Positions 23,763-31,657 are shown, numbered from the stretch's first letter. The stretch is DNA of 64,000 nucleotides from Roseibium sp. MMSF_3412 (GCF_030733265.1 NZ_JASHJI010000002.1:310001-374000), one strand, 5' to 3'. Numbers and translations are program-made. The notes: generated by a model not told the origin, from the sequence alone.

Positions 23763-25301
23763 ATGAGCCATCGGCCCCCCTTGCCGGGCCTTCCACCTGT
23801 CTGGAATGCCCGGCGCGGCCTTGTCTGCGCCTGGCTTGTCCTTACAGGCTTCGCGCAGACAACGGGCGCGATCATCTTGTCGGCCGGCTCTGCGGCTCTG
23901 CTGACCGGTCAGCCTCACATCCACAGCTTCCCCGTATTGCCCGTGCTCTGCCTTTCCGGCATCGTCACGCTCGGCGCATTCGTTCTTCTGAACCGTGGAG
24001 CAGAACGGTTCGCACTCTCTTATGTGCACGATGTGCGATTGGCCTATGCACGCCACGTCCTGCTTTTTCCATTCGACGGCAAATCGCCATCAACTGGATT
24101 GTCTCTGACCAGGCTTGTGAACGACCTTGGGGCCGTGAAACTGTGGCTTTCAAGGGGATTGCTCGCGCTCGTGACCCTGAGTGCGACCCTGATCACGCTT
24201 GCCGCGTGGATTGGAATGGCCAGCCCCGCCTACGTGATCCCAATGTCCGTATGCCTGCTGGTCTGGGCTCTGGGGACGGGTCTGGCGCTGCCCGGCCTGC
24301 GCAAAAGCATCCGGGAGTCCCGCCAAAAACGGGGTGCAATCGCTGTGCTGCTCGGCAAAACCCTGCCCGAGCGTCTCCCTCTCCTGCTGCACGGAAAACT
24401 GGCGCCTGTTCTCAACAGGCTCTCAAGAAGAAGCGAAGAAGTCTGCTCGTTGCTCGTTGGCCGCGCAACCTGGTCCGCAACCATGAAAGCGGCAAGCCGG
24501 GCCACCTTTCCGGCCGCCGTCGCAGCTTATGCCCTGTCCGGCAGTGTCGAACCGGGTGCAATTGCGCAGTTCCTCCTGATTTTCGCCTTCCTGGCAGCCC
24601 AGCTCGAAGCCGGCGCAGCAGGGCTTGAGTATTATGAAGCCAACAGGGTTGCGCGCGAGAAACTCAGCCGGGTTTTCAGCACCGATCCGCTTGCGCCCCT
24701 GGGGTCCGGCACGAACACGCAGCCGGATTGGTCCCAGGCGATCGAAATTTCCGACCTGCGGCTCCCCTCCGGAAAACTGTTGTCGACCAGGATCGCGCCT
24801 GGCGCCTGCGAATGGCTGAGCCTGGACGAACCGCAGGACCTGCAATACCTGGCCCTATGCCTGTGCGGCCTGACGCTGCGAGAAGCTCAAAGGAATATTC
24901 GGCTTGCCAGCCACACGTTTGCCGACATTGACCGCAAGGCGCTCTGGCGCAACGTGACACTTGTCTCGCCCAGCAATGGCATTCCGGTCTATCGGCAGGC
25001 TGCTCCAGCGGTTCTTTTTGGATCCCGGACAAAGGCCGGAACGGAGCAAAAGGAAACACTCGGCAAACTTCCGGGGCTCGTCCCGGACAGGACCGCAGCC
25101 GCTGCGCGCATTTCCACTGACAGGGAGCAGATCCGCATCCGACTTGCACGTGCCTTGCTCAGACGGCCGCGCCTTCTCGTGGTCCGCGACGACGGTCTGC
25201 TCGGCGAAAGAGACTTGCTTGAGTACTTGAAGGAACAGGCGGGACAGCGCGGCACGACACTGGTCCTGTTGGCGCAGAGGCAGAGGATCGCCTCATCCTG
25301 A
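23763..25301 (+). CDS. ABC-exporter-like membrane protein with a degenerate nucleotide-binding domain
   Basis: 512 residues. Residues 15-300 form a six-span ABC exporter domain; TGLSLTRLVNDLGAVKLWLS matches the conserved cytoplasmic loop. Residues about 325-512 align in order with an ABC ATPase, but every catalytic motif is lost. The Walker A place (about 351-360) reads WLSLDEPQDL with no GK(S/T). The Q-loop place reads LVSPSN. The signature place (449-456) reads RISTDREQ instead of LSGGQ. Walker B reads LLVVRDD, and the switch-His place reads LLAQR. The surrounding fold (RIRLARALLRRPRLLVV) is kept, so this looks like a maintained non-hydrolytic domain rather than decay. The start is 1 nt after the preceding stop, so the pair is one operon. 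Confidence 0.82.
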   Translation: MSHRPPLPGLPPVWNARRGLVCAWLVLTGFAQTTGAIILSAGSAALLTGQPHIHSFPVLPVLCLSGIVTLGAFVLLNRGAERFALSYVHDVRLAYARHVLLFPFDGKSPSTGLSLTRLVNDLGAVKLWLSRGLLALVTLSATLITLAAWIGMASPAYVIPMSVCLLVWALGTGLALPGLRKSIRESRQKRGAIAVLLGKTLPERLPLLLHGKLAPVLNRLSRRSEEVCSLLVGRATWSATMKAASRATFPAAVAAYALSGSVEPGAIAQFLLIFAFLAAQLEAGAAGLEYYEANRVAREKLSRVFSTDPLAPLGSGTNTQPDWSQAIEISDLRLPSGKLLSTRIAPGACEWLSLDEPQDLQYLALCLCGLTLREAQRNIRLASHTFADIDRKALWRNVTLVSPSNGIPVYRQAAPAVLFGSRTKAGTEQKETLGKLPGLVPDRTAAAARISTDREQIRIRLARALLRRPRLLVVRDDGLLGERDLLEYLKEQAGQRGTTLVLLAQRQRIASS

Positions 25302-25371
25302 CCACCGTCAGGAGCACGGATCGCAAAATGTCAAAAGACTGCGGCCAGCGACAGGCCCTCTTCCGGTCCTG

Positions 25372-26793
25372 TCAGCATAAACCTTCCACCTGCAGCAGAC
25401 CGTGGCCATAAACGGGGTCGTGGCCGGGCTTACCCAGGTCAGATGCGGCACCGCGCAAGATGTCATAAATCTCTGCCGGGGTTTTTTCAGGATGCTTTGC
25501 CCGCACAATCGCGGCAGCGCCTGAAACGAAGGGCACTGCGAACGATGTTCCCGTCCGCCACTTGGCACCCTTGATCGACGCCGCTGTCCACACGTTCACA
25601 CCAGGGGCGGCGAGATCGATGTAATCACCCCGATTGGCCCGCCTGTAGACACGTTTGTTGCGATCCACGGCCGTGACCGCGAGAACCTCATCATAGGCGG
25701 CAGGATAAACCGGTGCTGCGGCAGGACCGCCATTGCCCGCGGCAGCAGCGAACACGATGCCCGCGCCATCGGAGAGGTCCCGGATCGCGGCTCTGACCAC
25801 GCTGTTCTCCGGCCCTGTCAGGCTGAGATTGATGACCGTCACCTCTTCAGCAGACAGCGCATAGAGTGCCTCGACAAGCGTGAAGGCGTCGGCGCGTTCA
25901 TCGCGCCCGGCCCGGTGAAAGGCATCGACGGCAACCAGCCGCGCATTGGGCAAAAGCCCGCGCACGCGCGTCTCCGGCTGTCCGACCAGCAGGGCCGCGA
26001 CAGCGGTTCCGTGGCTGGCCTTCGAAGCGGGAAGCGTTTCGTCCGCCAGACGCAGAACCGTCATGTCCGAACCACTGAATACCGGGTGCCTGTCGTTAAT
26101 GCCGGTATCGATGATGCCTATCGCTCCTGCGCTCGGGCAGGCAAGATCCGATTGCGGGGAAGTTCCAGGCCAGCCAACCAGCTCGAAAGCGGGGCAGGTC
26201 TCGCCCTCGCACGCGCTGGCGCCTCGCTCGGGCCGGTAATAATGGTTGAAGTCAGTGTTCTGGCCCGATGGCAGAGACCGAACGGCATCACGTGCATCAG
26301 GCAAAGCAAGACCGTCGGGAACAGCAAGGCGATAGTAGGTTTGTCCGCCGGCAGCCGAACGCTGTTCCAACACGCGGTATCCCTGGTCGAGAAGACTTTG
26401 CAGATCCGTGGAAGTGATGTTCAGGACAATGATTTCTCCGGCAACGAAGAGAACAGGCGGTGCGGCCGGGCGGCGCGGCGCACTTGGCTGTGGCTCCCGC
26501 TCACCGAACAAACGCCTGATGGGCGCGAAGATGCGGCCGGCGCCGGAACCGGTCGGACCAACGGCACTTGACCCCGATCGTCCCTGCCCGCCGCTGCCCG
26601 CGCCTTGTCCGCCTCCCTCATCGCTGTCATTGTCGTCATCGTCGCTGTCATTGTCGCTGTCAGAGTCACTGTCGCTGTCGCCATCATCATCATCGGCATA
26701 GGCAGCCGGGAAATGCAGGCCGTCCGGAGACCATTGAACAGTCGAAGGCAAAACCAGAAGAAGGGCAAAACCAAAGGCGATCAGGCGGATCAT
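25372..26793 (-). CDS. Secreted subtilisin-like serine protease (S8) with an acidic Asp/Ser N-terminal tract
   Basis: 473 residues from the ATG at 26793 (AAAGGA about 7 nt before it), giving a signal peptide MIRLIAFGFALLLVLPSTVQ. Residues 34-59 are almost only Asp and Ser with a few Asn/Glu, followed by a Gly/Ser linker and a pro-region. Catalytic triad: Asp229 in GIIDTGIND, His261 in SHGTAVAA, Ser417 in GTSFAVPFVSG; the oxyanion Asn354 is in AAAGNGG. Likely periplasmic or extracellular. It is read divergently from an ECF sigma factor, and both promoters carry the same sigma-like element, so it is probably a member of that regulon (inference). Confidence 0.9.
   Translation of the reverse strand: MIRLIAFGFALLLVLPSTVQWSPDGLHFPAAYADDDDGDSDSDSDSDNDSDDDDNDSDEGGGQGAGSGGQGRSGSSAVGPTGSGAGRIFAPIRRLFGEREPQPSAPRRPAAPPVLFVAGEIIVLNITSTDLQSLLDQGYRVLEQRSAAGGQTYYRLAVPDGLALPDARDAVRSLPSGQNTDFNHYYRPERGASACEGETCPAFELVGWPGTSPQSDLACPSAGAIGIIDTGINDRHPVFSGSDMTVLRLADETLPASKASHGTAVAALLVGQPETRVRGLLPNARLVAVDAFHRAGRDERADAFTLVEALYALSAEEVTVINLSLTGPENSVVRAAIRDLSDGAGIVFAAAAGNGGPAAAPVYPAAYDEVLAVTAVDRNKRVYRRANRGDYIDLAAPGVNVWTAASIKGAKWRTGTSFAVPFVSGAAAIVRAKHPEKTPAEIYDILRGAASDLGKPGHDPVYGHGLLQVEGLC
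26621..26697 (-). repeat. Simple-sequence tract encoding the Asp/Ser run of the S8 protease
   Basis: About 77 bp built from gtc, gct and atc triplets with repeated hexamers (gtcgct), on the minus strand GAC/AGC/GAT codons. It encodes residues about 34-58. Such tracts can change length by slippage in multiples of three without breaking the frame. Confidence 0.7.
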
Positions 26794-26824
26794 GTCAGGT
26801 CCTTTCAAGCACGCACTTTTTTCG

Positions 26825-26850
26825 GGAATAAACCGGTGCGTCAATCGTAT
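26825..26850 (+). promoter_or_regulatory. Putative ECF promoter for the sigma/anti-sigma pair
   Basis: GGAAT (26825-26829), then 17 bp, then GTAT (26847-26850). GGAA-type -35 elements are typical of ECF sigma factors. The predicted start is near 26857, leaving about a 60-nt leader before the sigma ATG at 26918. Confidence 0.6.
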
Positions 26851-26857
26851 TCGTTAC

Positions 26858-26885
26858 AATTACGTTTGAGCCGCCCGAAAATTCC
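26858..26885 (-). promoter_or_regulatory. Putative ECF promoter for the S8 protease gene
   Basis: Minus strand: GGAAT (26885-26881), 17 bp, then GTAATT (26863-26858). Same -35 word and same spacing as the divergent element at 26825-26850, so one sigma factor could drive both directions. Confidence 0.6.
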
Positions 26886-26917
26886 ATCGGGTGCCTGATT
26901 TCCGAGAAGGTCGCGGA

Positions 26918-27406
26918 ATGCCGGATAGTTTTCATACTGCCCTGACTGAGAAATTGCCCAACCTGAGACGATTTGCGCTTTCGCTTTGCCGCTCGGCACA
27001 CGTGGCCGACGATCTTGTTCAGATTACGGTCGAACGGGCGCTGGTTGCGCGAAAGAGCTTTGACCCGGCCTCGCGCATCGAATTCTGGCTGTTCCGCATC
27101 CTCAGGAACGCCTGGATCGACATGACCCGGAAACAGAAGGTACGCGGACAGGAACTGGACATACACGATGCACCGGATCTCGGCGGCGTAGACAGCCACC
27201 AGGGCGAAACCCGGCTGATGGTCGCCAATGTCCTTGCCGCGGTACAACAGCTCCCGCTCGAACAGCGCGAAGTGGTCGTTCTTGTCTGCTTCGAGGAGCT
27301 GAGTTACGCCGAGGCCGCTGAAGTCTTGAACATTCCCAAGGGCACGATCATGAGCCGCCTGTCGCGAGCACGCACGGCGATCGCATCGAAAACCGGAATA
27401 AATTGA
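26918..27406 (+). CDS. ECF-family RNA polymerase sigma factor
   Basis: 162 residues from the ATG at 26918 (GAAGG upstream). Region 2: LPNLRRFALSLCRSAHVADD and DLVQITVERALVARK (about 13-46), then FWLFRILRNAWIDMTRKQ. Region 4: LPLEQREVVVLVCFEELSYA and AAEVLNIPKGTIMSRLSRAR (about 112-152), the helix-turn-helix that reads the -35 element. It has the two-domain length of an ECF factor. The anti-sigma gene follows 32 nt later. The divergent S8 protease and the autoregulatory-looking promoter suggest a small envelope or secretion stress regulon (inference). Confidence 0.93.
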   Translation: MPDSFHTALTEKLPNLRRFALSLCRSAHVADDLVQITVERALVARKSFDPASRIEFWLFRILRNAWIDMTRKQKVRGQELDIHDAPDLGGVDSHQGETRLMVANVLAAVQQLPLEQREVVVLVCFEELSYAEAAEVLNIPKGTIMSRLSRARTAIASKTGIN

Positions 27407-27438
27407 GTTTCACAACGTTTCCGCACAGGACGAGAACA

Positions 27439-28200
27439 ATGATGGATGAAACGAAAATGACCGACGAAATCCTCATGGCCTATGCGGACGGCCAGTTGCC
27501 GGACGCTGAGGCGCGGAAAGTGGAACAGGCAGCGCTTGCGGACCCGGCCCTGCAGAAGAAAATCAGCCTCTTCACCGAAACCGCGCGGCAACTCAAGGCG
27601 GCAGCCGCCGAATTGCCGCCGGTTCCCGATGGCCTGGCAGACAAGATATCGACCATGCTGGAAGCGGATGCCGCACGGTCGGATCCACCGGAGCAGGACA
27701 ACGTCGTGCCGTTCGCGCCCAGAAGCTGGGAGAGCCAATGGCCGGCGGCGCTCGCGGCATCCATCACCCTCGCAATCGGGGTCGCGGCCGGCGCGGCACT
27801 CGGGCCATTCGGGGTACCGGAAACGAATCCGCCCTTCGGGCTGGTCGCTCTGGCAGACCCGGAAATTGCCGTTGCCCTGTCCAGTGCGGCGTCAGGGACC
27901 AGCTCGGTACTGGGATCCGGCGCAACGCTGAACGTCATCGCGTCTTTTGTCGATGCGGATGACACGCTCTGCCGGGAGTTCGACTACGAGGCGGAAAATG
28001 GCTCTTCCATCGTCTCCGTCGCCTGCCGCGTGAACGACACGTGGCGTCCGAAGATCGCGATCGCAGCCAGCCACGATCAGACCGCAACCTTTGCCCCGGC
28101 CTCTTCGCTGGATGCACTCGAAACCTGGTTGGGCACATCCGGCTTCGGTGATCCGCTGGAGCCGGCAATGGAAATGCAGCGGCTCGAGACGCTGGACTGA
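27439..28200 (+). CDS. Membrane anti-sigma factor
   Basis: 253 residues, start at the ATG at 27439 after CAGGACGAGAACA. The N-terminal cytoplasmic part has the anti-sigma pattern DEILMAYADGQLPDAEARKV (about 8-27) without a zinc-binding HxxxCxxC. One membrane span lies near WPAALAASITLAIGVAAGAA. The remaining ~130 residues would be periplasmic and contain two Cys (TLCREFDY, VSVACRV) that could form a disulphide. It is coded immediately after the ECF factor it presumably sequesters. Its stop codon abuts the stop of the convergent AraC gene (TGA|TCA at 28198-28203), leaving no room for a separate terminator. Confidence 0.85.
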   Translation: MMDETKMTDEILMAYADGQLPDAEARKVEQAALADPALQKKISLFTETARQLKAAAAELPPVPDGLADKISTMLEADAARSDPPEQDNVVPFAPRSWESQWPAALAASITLAIGVAAGAALGPFGVPETNPPFGLVALADPEIAVALSSAASGTSSVLGSGATLNVIASFVDADDTLCREFDYEAENGSSIVSVACRVNDTWRPKIAIAASHDQTATFAPASSLDALETWLGTSGFGDPLEPAMEMQRLETLD

Positions 28201-29208
28201 TCACATGCTTGCGCGTTTGAACTGAGCAGGTGTTGTCCCGGTCCAACGCTTGAATGCGACCGAGAAAGCTGCCTGATCGGAGAAGTCGAGCAGAAAGGCT
28301 ACTTGCGCAATGCTGCTCTGGCCTTTCAGGAGGCTCTTGGCAAGGTCGCACCTCGCGGCTTCGGCAAGCGCCTTGTAGCTTGTGCCTTCCGCCCCCAGGC
28401 GGCGCGTGAGCGTGCGGCGCGTCATGAAAAGCTGCTCGGCGACCTCGTCTCCGCTCGGCAAATGTCCGGGCAACTGCTGGCGCACCAGCGCGACGACCTT
28501 TTCCGAAAGGCTGGCGTTTTCCTTCGGCATCTGCTCCAACCGCGCATCTCCGTGTGCACGCAGGTGATCGAGCAGGGCGGAATCGAATGTCGGGATCGGA
28601 TACTGCAGGCCACCGGCGGGCAATTGCACCCCGCTCATGGACTGGCCGTGAACCACCTCGCAGTCGACATATCCCGATAACTTGCTGCAATGGGCAGCGT
28701 CGTTGCTGTCCAGATAAATCTTCAGAGGACCGAAGTCCGGACCGGCGATCTGGGTGACCCTCTTGTACATGCCGAACACCAGAAGCTCACGGTGGCGCGG
28801 GGCCTGATGTCCGGAAAGCACCGCGGTTTCAAGCGCAACAATCGGCCCCGTATTGGCAGCAACCAGCTTGAATGTCAGGTGCGGGTCTTCCAGCGCATAG
28901 TATTTTTGCGCAAATTCGAGCACCTGCCCGACCGTCGCGCTCGCATTCGCCAGATAGGCCAGCAGCGTTTTTGCACCCGGCGTCGCAAGTCCGGTCCGTG
29001 CCGCAAAGGTCTGATCGCCAAGCGCTTCGCACGCGAGGGTCACGACAGCTGCTTCGGCCGAAAGCTCGATCCTCGCTTCCGGGTCGCTCAGGATTTCCGG
29101 ATCGATCCCGAGATCGGTCAGAAGATCCTCGAACGGCCTCGGAACGCCCGGCTCCTGCGCGTAGACCCGAGCCACGTGTTTGAGCCGGTATGCACTTAAC
29201 TTCGGCAT
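28201..29208 (-). CDS. AraC-family transcriptional regulator (Arabinose_bd/OruR type)
   Basis: 335 residues. The N-terminal ~200 residues resemble the effector domain of OruR/ArgR-like AraC regulators (LACEALGDQTFAARTGLATP, PRHRELLVFGMYKRV). The C-terminal ~100 hold two helix-turn-helix units: EVAEQLFMTRRTLTRRLGAE and SIAQVAFLLDFSDQAAFSVA, followed by the family signature FKRWTGTTPAQFK. Effector unknown. It is read divergently from the membrane protein/HlyD pair starting at 29403, which is its most obvious candidate target. Confidence 0.9.
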   Translation of the reverse strand: MPKLSAYRLKHVARVYAQEPGVPRPFEDLLTDLGIDPEILSDPEARIELSAEAAVVTLACEALGDQTFAARTGLATPGAKTLLAYLANASATVGQVLEFAQKYYALEDPHLTFKLVAANTGPIVALETAVLSGHQAPRHRELLVFGMYKRVTQIAGPDFGPLKIYLDSNDAAHCSKLSGYVDCEVVHGQSMSGVQLPAGGLQYPIPTFDSALLDHLRAHGDARLEQMPKENASLSEKVVALVRQQLPGHLPSGDEVAEQLFMTRRTLTRRLGAEGTSYKALAEAARCDLAKSLLKGQSSIAQVAFLLDFSDQAAFSVAFKRWTGTTPAQFKRASM

Positions 29209-29340
29209 GGTACCGAAACGCCCTTCCCGTTTGTCCTTGCTGCCTGTCCGGCCCGTCGATGCTGCCCGATTGTCCAGAAAAAGGAAACACGTGGCCAGAG
29301 CTCAAAAGATCGGCCCACGACTTTTCACCATCTGAGCCAT

Positions 29341-29372
29341 GTCAACGGAACATGCTGCCCTTGGGGGGTGGC
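29341..29372 (+). promoter_or_regulatory. GTCAAC...CTGCCC-GGGGGG leader element, copy 1
   Basis: GTCAAC (29341-29346), 8 nt, then CTGCCCTTGGGGGGTGGC (29355-29372). It ends about 30 nt before the GTG at 29403. A near copy with the same layout sits before the small secreted protein at 31336. Unknown function; promoter, operator or RNA structure are all possible. Confidence 0.45.
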
Positions 29373-29402
29373 TTTTTACCGAAAAAGCAAAGGACACAAA
29401 TC

Positions 29403-29795
29403 GTGAAAAAGCTCGTATTGCCGGCGCTTCTTGCTCTCGGCACAATGACAACATCAGCCGCTGCCGCAAACGGCGAACCGAGATGGTGGGTGCCGCCGGG
29501 AGAAACCGACACCTATACCTGGGTTGGACTGATCGTCTTCCTGCTCGCAATCTTCCTGCTGATACACCTTTATTCGCAGTTCGATCACTACGCGGAGCAT
29601 CGCGCCAAGGGCACGCCGCTGCGCACAACCATCCCGACCATGCTGACGGTCGCCCTCGCCTACGAGATCATGCCGGCGCTCGATCATTTCAGCATCCTGC
29701 TTCCCGCAGCCCTCATCCTGACCGCGATCGCACGTGACGTCATGCTTTGGTTGCGTCCTGAAGAAGAAACAGCCGTCAGGGAGACAGCAAAATGA
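29403..29795 (+). CDS. Small inner-membrane protein, DUF3302/YiaW-like
   Basis: 130 residues from the GTG at 29403 (AAAGGA upstream). A signal-like N-terminus (KKLVLPALLALGTMTTSAAA) is followed by membrane spans at VGLIVFLLAIFLLIHLYSQF, TIPTMLTVALAYEIMPALD and ILLPAALILTAIARDVMLWL. It overlaps the HlyD-like gene by 4 nt (ATGA). E. coli has a similar arrangement (yiaW-yiaV: small DUF3302 protein plus membrane fusion protein); the match rests on architecture and general sequence feel, not an alignment. Confidence 0.7.
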   Translation: MKKLVLPALLALGTMTTSAAAANGEPRWWVPPGETDTYTWVGLIVFLLAIFLLIHLYSQFDHYAEHRAKGTPLRTTIPTMLTVALAYEIMPALDHFSILLPAALILTAIARDVMLWLRPEEETAVRETAK

Positions 29796-31006
29796 TCGAG
29801 ATCCTCGTAACCTCATTCCCGTTCGTCTTGCGGGTCATGTATCTTCGCTGGCGCGGCATGCCGGTCACGCTCTACAACGTCCACCGGGCCCTGTTCCTGT
29901 GGTTCGTTCTCGCCCTGATCGTCTTTTTTGCGGTCTTCTACTACTACCCCAAATCCTATACGGGTCTGGTCCCCTACCGCACGGTTCCGGTCGTTGCCGA
30001 GACAGGCGGAACGATAACCGAAGTCTTCGTCAAGGGTGGCGATCACGTGAAGATCGGCGATCCGCTCTTTTCCATTGAGAACAGCTCCGAGCTCGCGAAA
30101 GTGGAATTCAGCCAACGCAAGGTCGAAGAAGTGGAAGCAGCCATCGTCGCAGCGCACATGGATGTGGCAACCGCCGGGGCTTCGCTCGCTGCAGCAAAGG
30201 CCGCATTGGAACAGGCCGAGCTGACCCTGGCCGACCACCAGGAACTCCAGGCCCGCAGCTCCGCAGCCTATCAGCACAGCCAGATGGAGCGCGCCCGTTC
30301 TCAACGCGATACCCGCAAGGCGGAAGTCGATGCCGCTGAAAGCAAACTCGCAACGGCGAAAATTCAGGCGAGCAACATCCTGCCAGCACAGCTTGAAACC
30401 GAAAGGGCCTCCCTGAAGCAGGCCGTGGTGGATCTGGAAAAGACCCGCGTGCACAGCTATGTCGACGGGACCGTGGAGCAGCTGACCCTGAGTGTCGGTG
30501 CGCGTGCCGCCCAGGCCGCCATCAGCCCCGCCATGATGATCGTCCCGGACCGCACCCCCAAGCAAAAGGGACGGATCGTTGCCGGCTTCTCGCAGGTTTC
30601 CCGCACCGAGCTCTACGAAGGCATGGCCGCGGAAATCGCCTGCGAAAGCAACTTCAACATCGCAATGACCAACACGGTCCTGCCGGCCCGCATCACCCGC
30701 ATCCAGGAACCGATTGCCTCCGGCCAGATGGCCCCGGCCAACCGCTTGATGGAACCGGCGGAACGGGTCAAGCGCGGACAGATTGTGGCGCACCTCGATC
30801 TCGTCCACCCGGAGCACCAGGAGCTTCTTGTCCCGGGCAGCGGCTGCCTCGTGCAGACATACACCACGCATCTGGAAGGTCCGCTCGAAGGCACCGTTAC
30901 GGCACACGTGATCGAAGCCCTCGGCATCATCAAGGCAGTCGGTTTGCGTATCAGGGCCTGGCTCGGCCTGGCATCCGGCATCGGCCTTGCCGGCTCGGGC
31001 CACTGA
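29792..31006 (+). CDS. HlyD/EmrA-type membrane fusion protein (YiaV-like)
   Basis: 404 residues. One N-terminal span (about 29-52, ALFLWFVLALIVFFAVFYYY), a lipoyl/barrel-sandwich half (VVAETGGTITEVFVKGGDHV), a long helical hairpin (about 100-215, rich in Ala/Glu/Lys), the second lipoyl half (VHSYVDGTVEQLTLSVGARA), then a beta-barrel and a hydrophobic-amphipathic C-terminus (GIIKAVGLRIRAWLGLASGI). No ABC or RND pump is adjacent, so it may serve a distant pump or, with the small partner protein, form a stand-alone envelope module. Co-transcribed with 29403-29795. Confidence 0.87.
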   Translation: MIEILVTSFPFVLRVMYLRWRGMPVTLYNVHRALFLWFVLALIVFFAVFYYYPKSYTGLVPYRTVPVVAETGGTITEVFVKGGDHVKIGDPLFSIENSSELAKVEFSQRKVEEVEAAIVAAHMDVATAGASLAAAKAALEQAELTLADHQELQARSSAAYQHSQMERARSQRDTRKAEVDAAESKLATAKIQASNILPAQLETERASLKQAVVDLEKTRVHSYVDGTVEQLTLSVGARAAQAAISPAMMIVPDRTPKQKGRIVAGFSQVSRTELYEGMAAEIACESNFNIAMTNTVLPARITRIQEPIASGQMAPANRLMEPAERVKRGQIVAHLDLVHPEHQELLVPGSGCLVQTYTTHLEGPLEGTVTAHVIEALGIIKAVGLRIRAWLGLASGIGLAGSGH

Positions 31007-31029
31007 TCCCCGTTCAACCGTCTCAAAGT

Positions 31030-31069
31030 CGAACAAAGGCTCCCGGCATCCGCCGGGAGCCTTTGTTCG
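31030..31069. terminator. Perfect 18-bp hairpin after the HlyD-like gene
   Basis: CGAACAAAGGCTCCCGGC (31030-31047) pairs without mismatch with its complement at 31052-31069 around the loop ATCC, 23 nt past the stop codon at 31006. The T-rich distal arm gives a U-rich 3' side on the + strand. It is symmetrical, so it may also act on minus-strand transcripts. Confidence 0.8.
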
Positions 31070-31335
31070 TTTGCGTTTGCGGCATCCATTCGACAGACAA
31101 ATCACGGACCAAAAACGTATCTCAACCAATTGGAAAAGTTAACTTTTTGACCTTTGGGGGAAACACTGTTCTCGCACAGAAAATGCTTGTCCGGGCATCG
31201 GTGTGCACTTTGGCCAGAACGAATAAACACATGGCCAGACGCCTAAAGAAGCACCCTGTTCTTTCAACCATATTCGGCTTGTCAACAAACGAACTGCCCT
31301 TTTGGGGGGCGGTTGAACAGCCAAGGAGCAGGAAT
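31070..31335 (+). promoter_or_regulatory. Leader region of the small secreted protein with element copy 2
   Basis: No gene. GTCAAC (31281-31286), 7 nt, CTGCCCTTTTGGGGGGCGG (31294-31312) repeats the layout seen at 29341-29372; its AACTGCCC and GGGCGGTT arms can also form a hairpin just upstream of the RBS AAGGAGCAGG. A weaker relative, GTTAAC-N7-CCTTTGGGGG, lies at 31138-31160. The promoter itself is not clear. Confidence 0.45.
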
Positions 31336-31563
31336 ATGAAAATGAGAGCACTCACCCTCGCAGCGATCGCCTTTTCGATCGGTTACGTCAGCGAAGTCAA
31401 CATGTCCTCCCTCGCCACAGGTGGACCGGTCACTTTGCAAATGAGCGAAGCCAACGCGCAGACCGCCTCGCAGAATGCGGCCCGCCGGACATCCAGGCGC
31501 ACCTCAAGACGCGTGAACCGCCGCCACGAGGCGGCTGAAGACGCCTACGAAAACAACAACTGA
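31336..31563 (+). CDS. Small secreted Arg-rich protein, paralogue 1 (truncated form)
   Basis: 75 residues, ATG at 31336 after AAGGAGCAGGAAT. A signal-like hydrophobic start (MKMRALTLAAIAFSIGYVSE) is followed by a polar segment and the motif TASQNAARRTSRRTSRRVNR, then a short acidic tail. The same hydrophobic start and Arg motif occur in the next gene, 95 nt downstream, but this copy lacks that gene's Cys/Tyr-rich C-terminal part. Possibly periplasmic or envelope-bound, with the basic stretch binding an acidic polymer (inference). No known function. Confidence 0.75.
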   Translation: MKMRALTLAAIAFSIGYVSEVNMSSLATGGPVTLQMSEANAQTASQNAARRTSRRTSRRVNRRHEAAEDAYENNN

Positions 31564-31657
31564 TTTCGCATCCGTCAAAGCAACAAGAACCAGATATCAA
31601 CCTGCCGCGGCCCGGAAAGAAACAATGGCGCGGCACCCAGATCACAGGAAAATTGAA

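Noticed and set aside
23763..25301. Calling the ABC-like protein an active exporter or a pseudogene
   Set aside because: The catalytic motifs are all substituted, so it is not an ordinary ATPase. The frame is intact, codon use is normal and it is tightly coupled to its partner gene, so decay is not indicated either.
25350..25375. GACAGG...CCTGTC fold between the convergent ABC-like and S8 genes as a bidirectional terminator
   Set aside because: The stem is only six pairs plus a bulged extension, overlaps the S8 stop codon and has no T-tract on either side.
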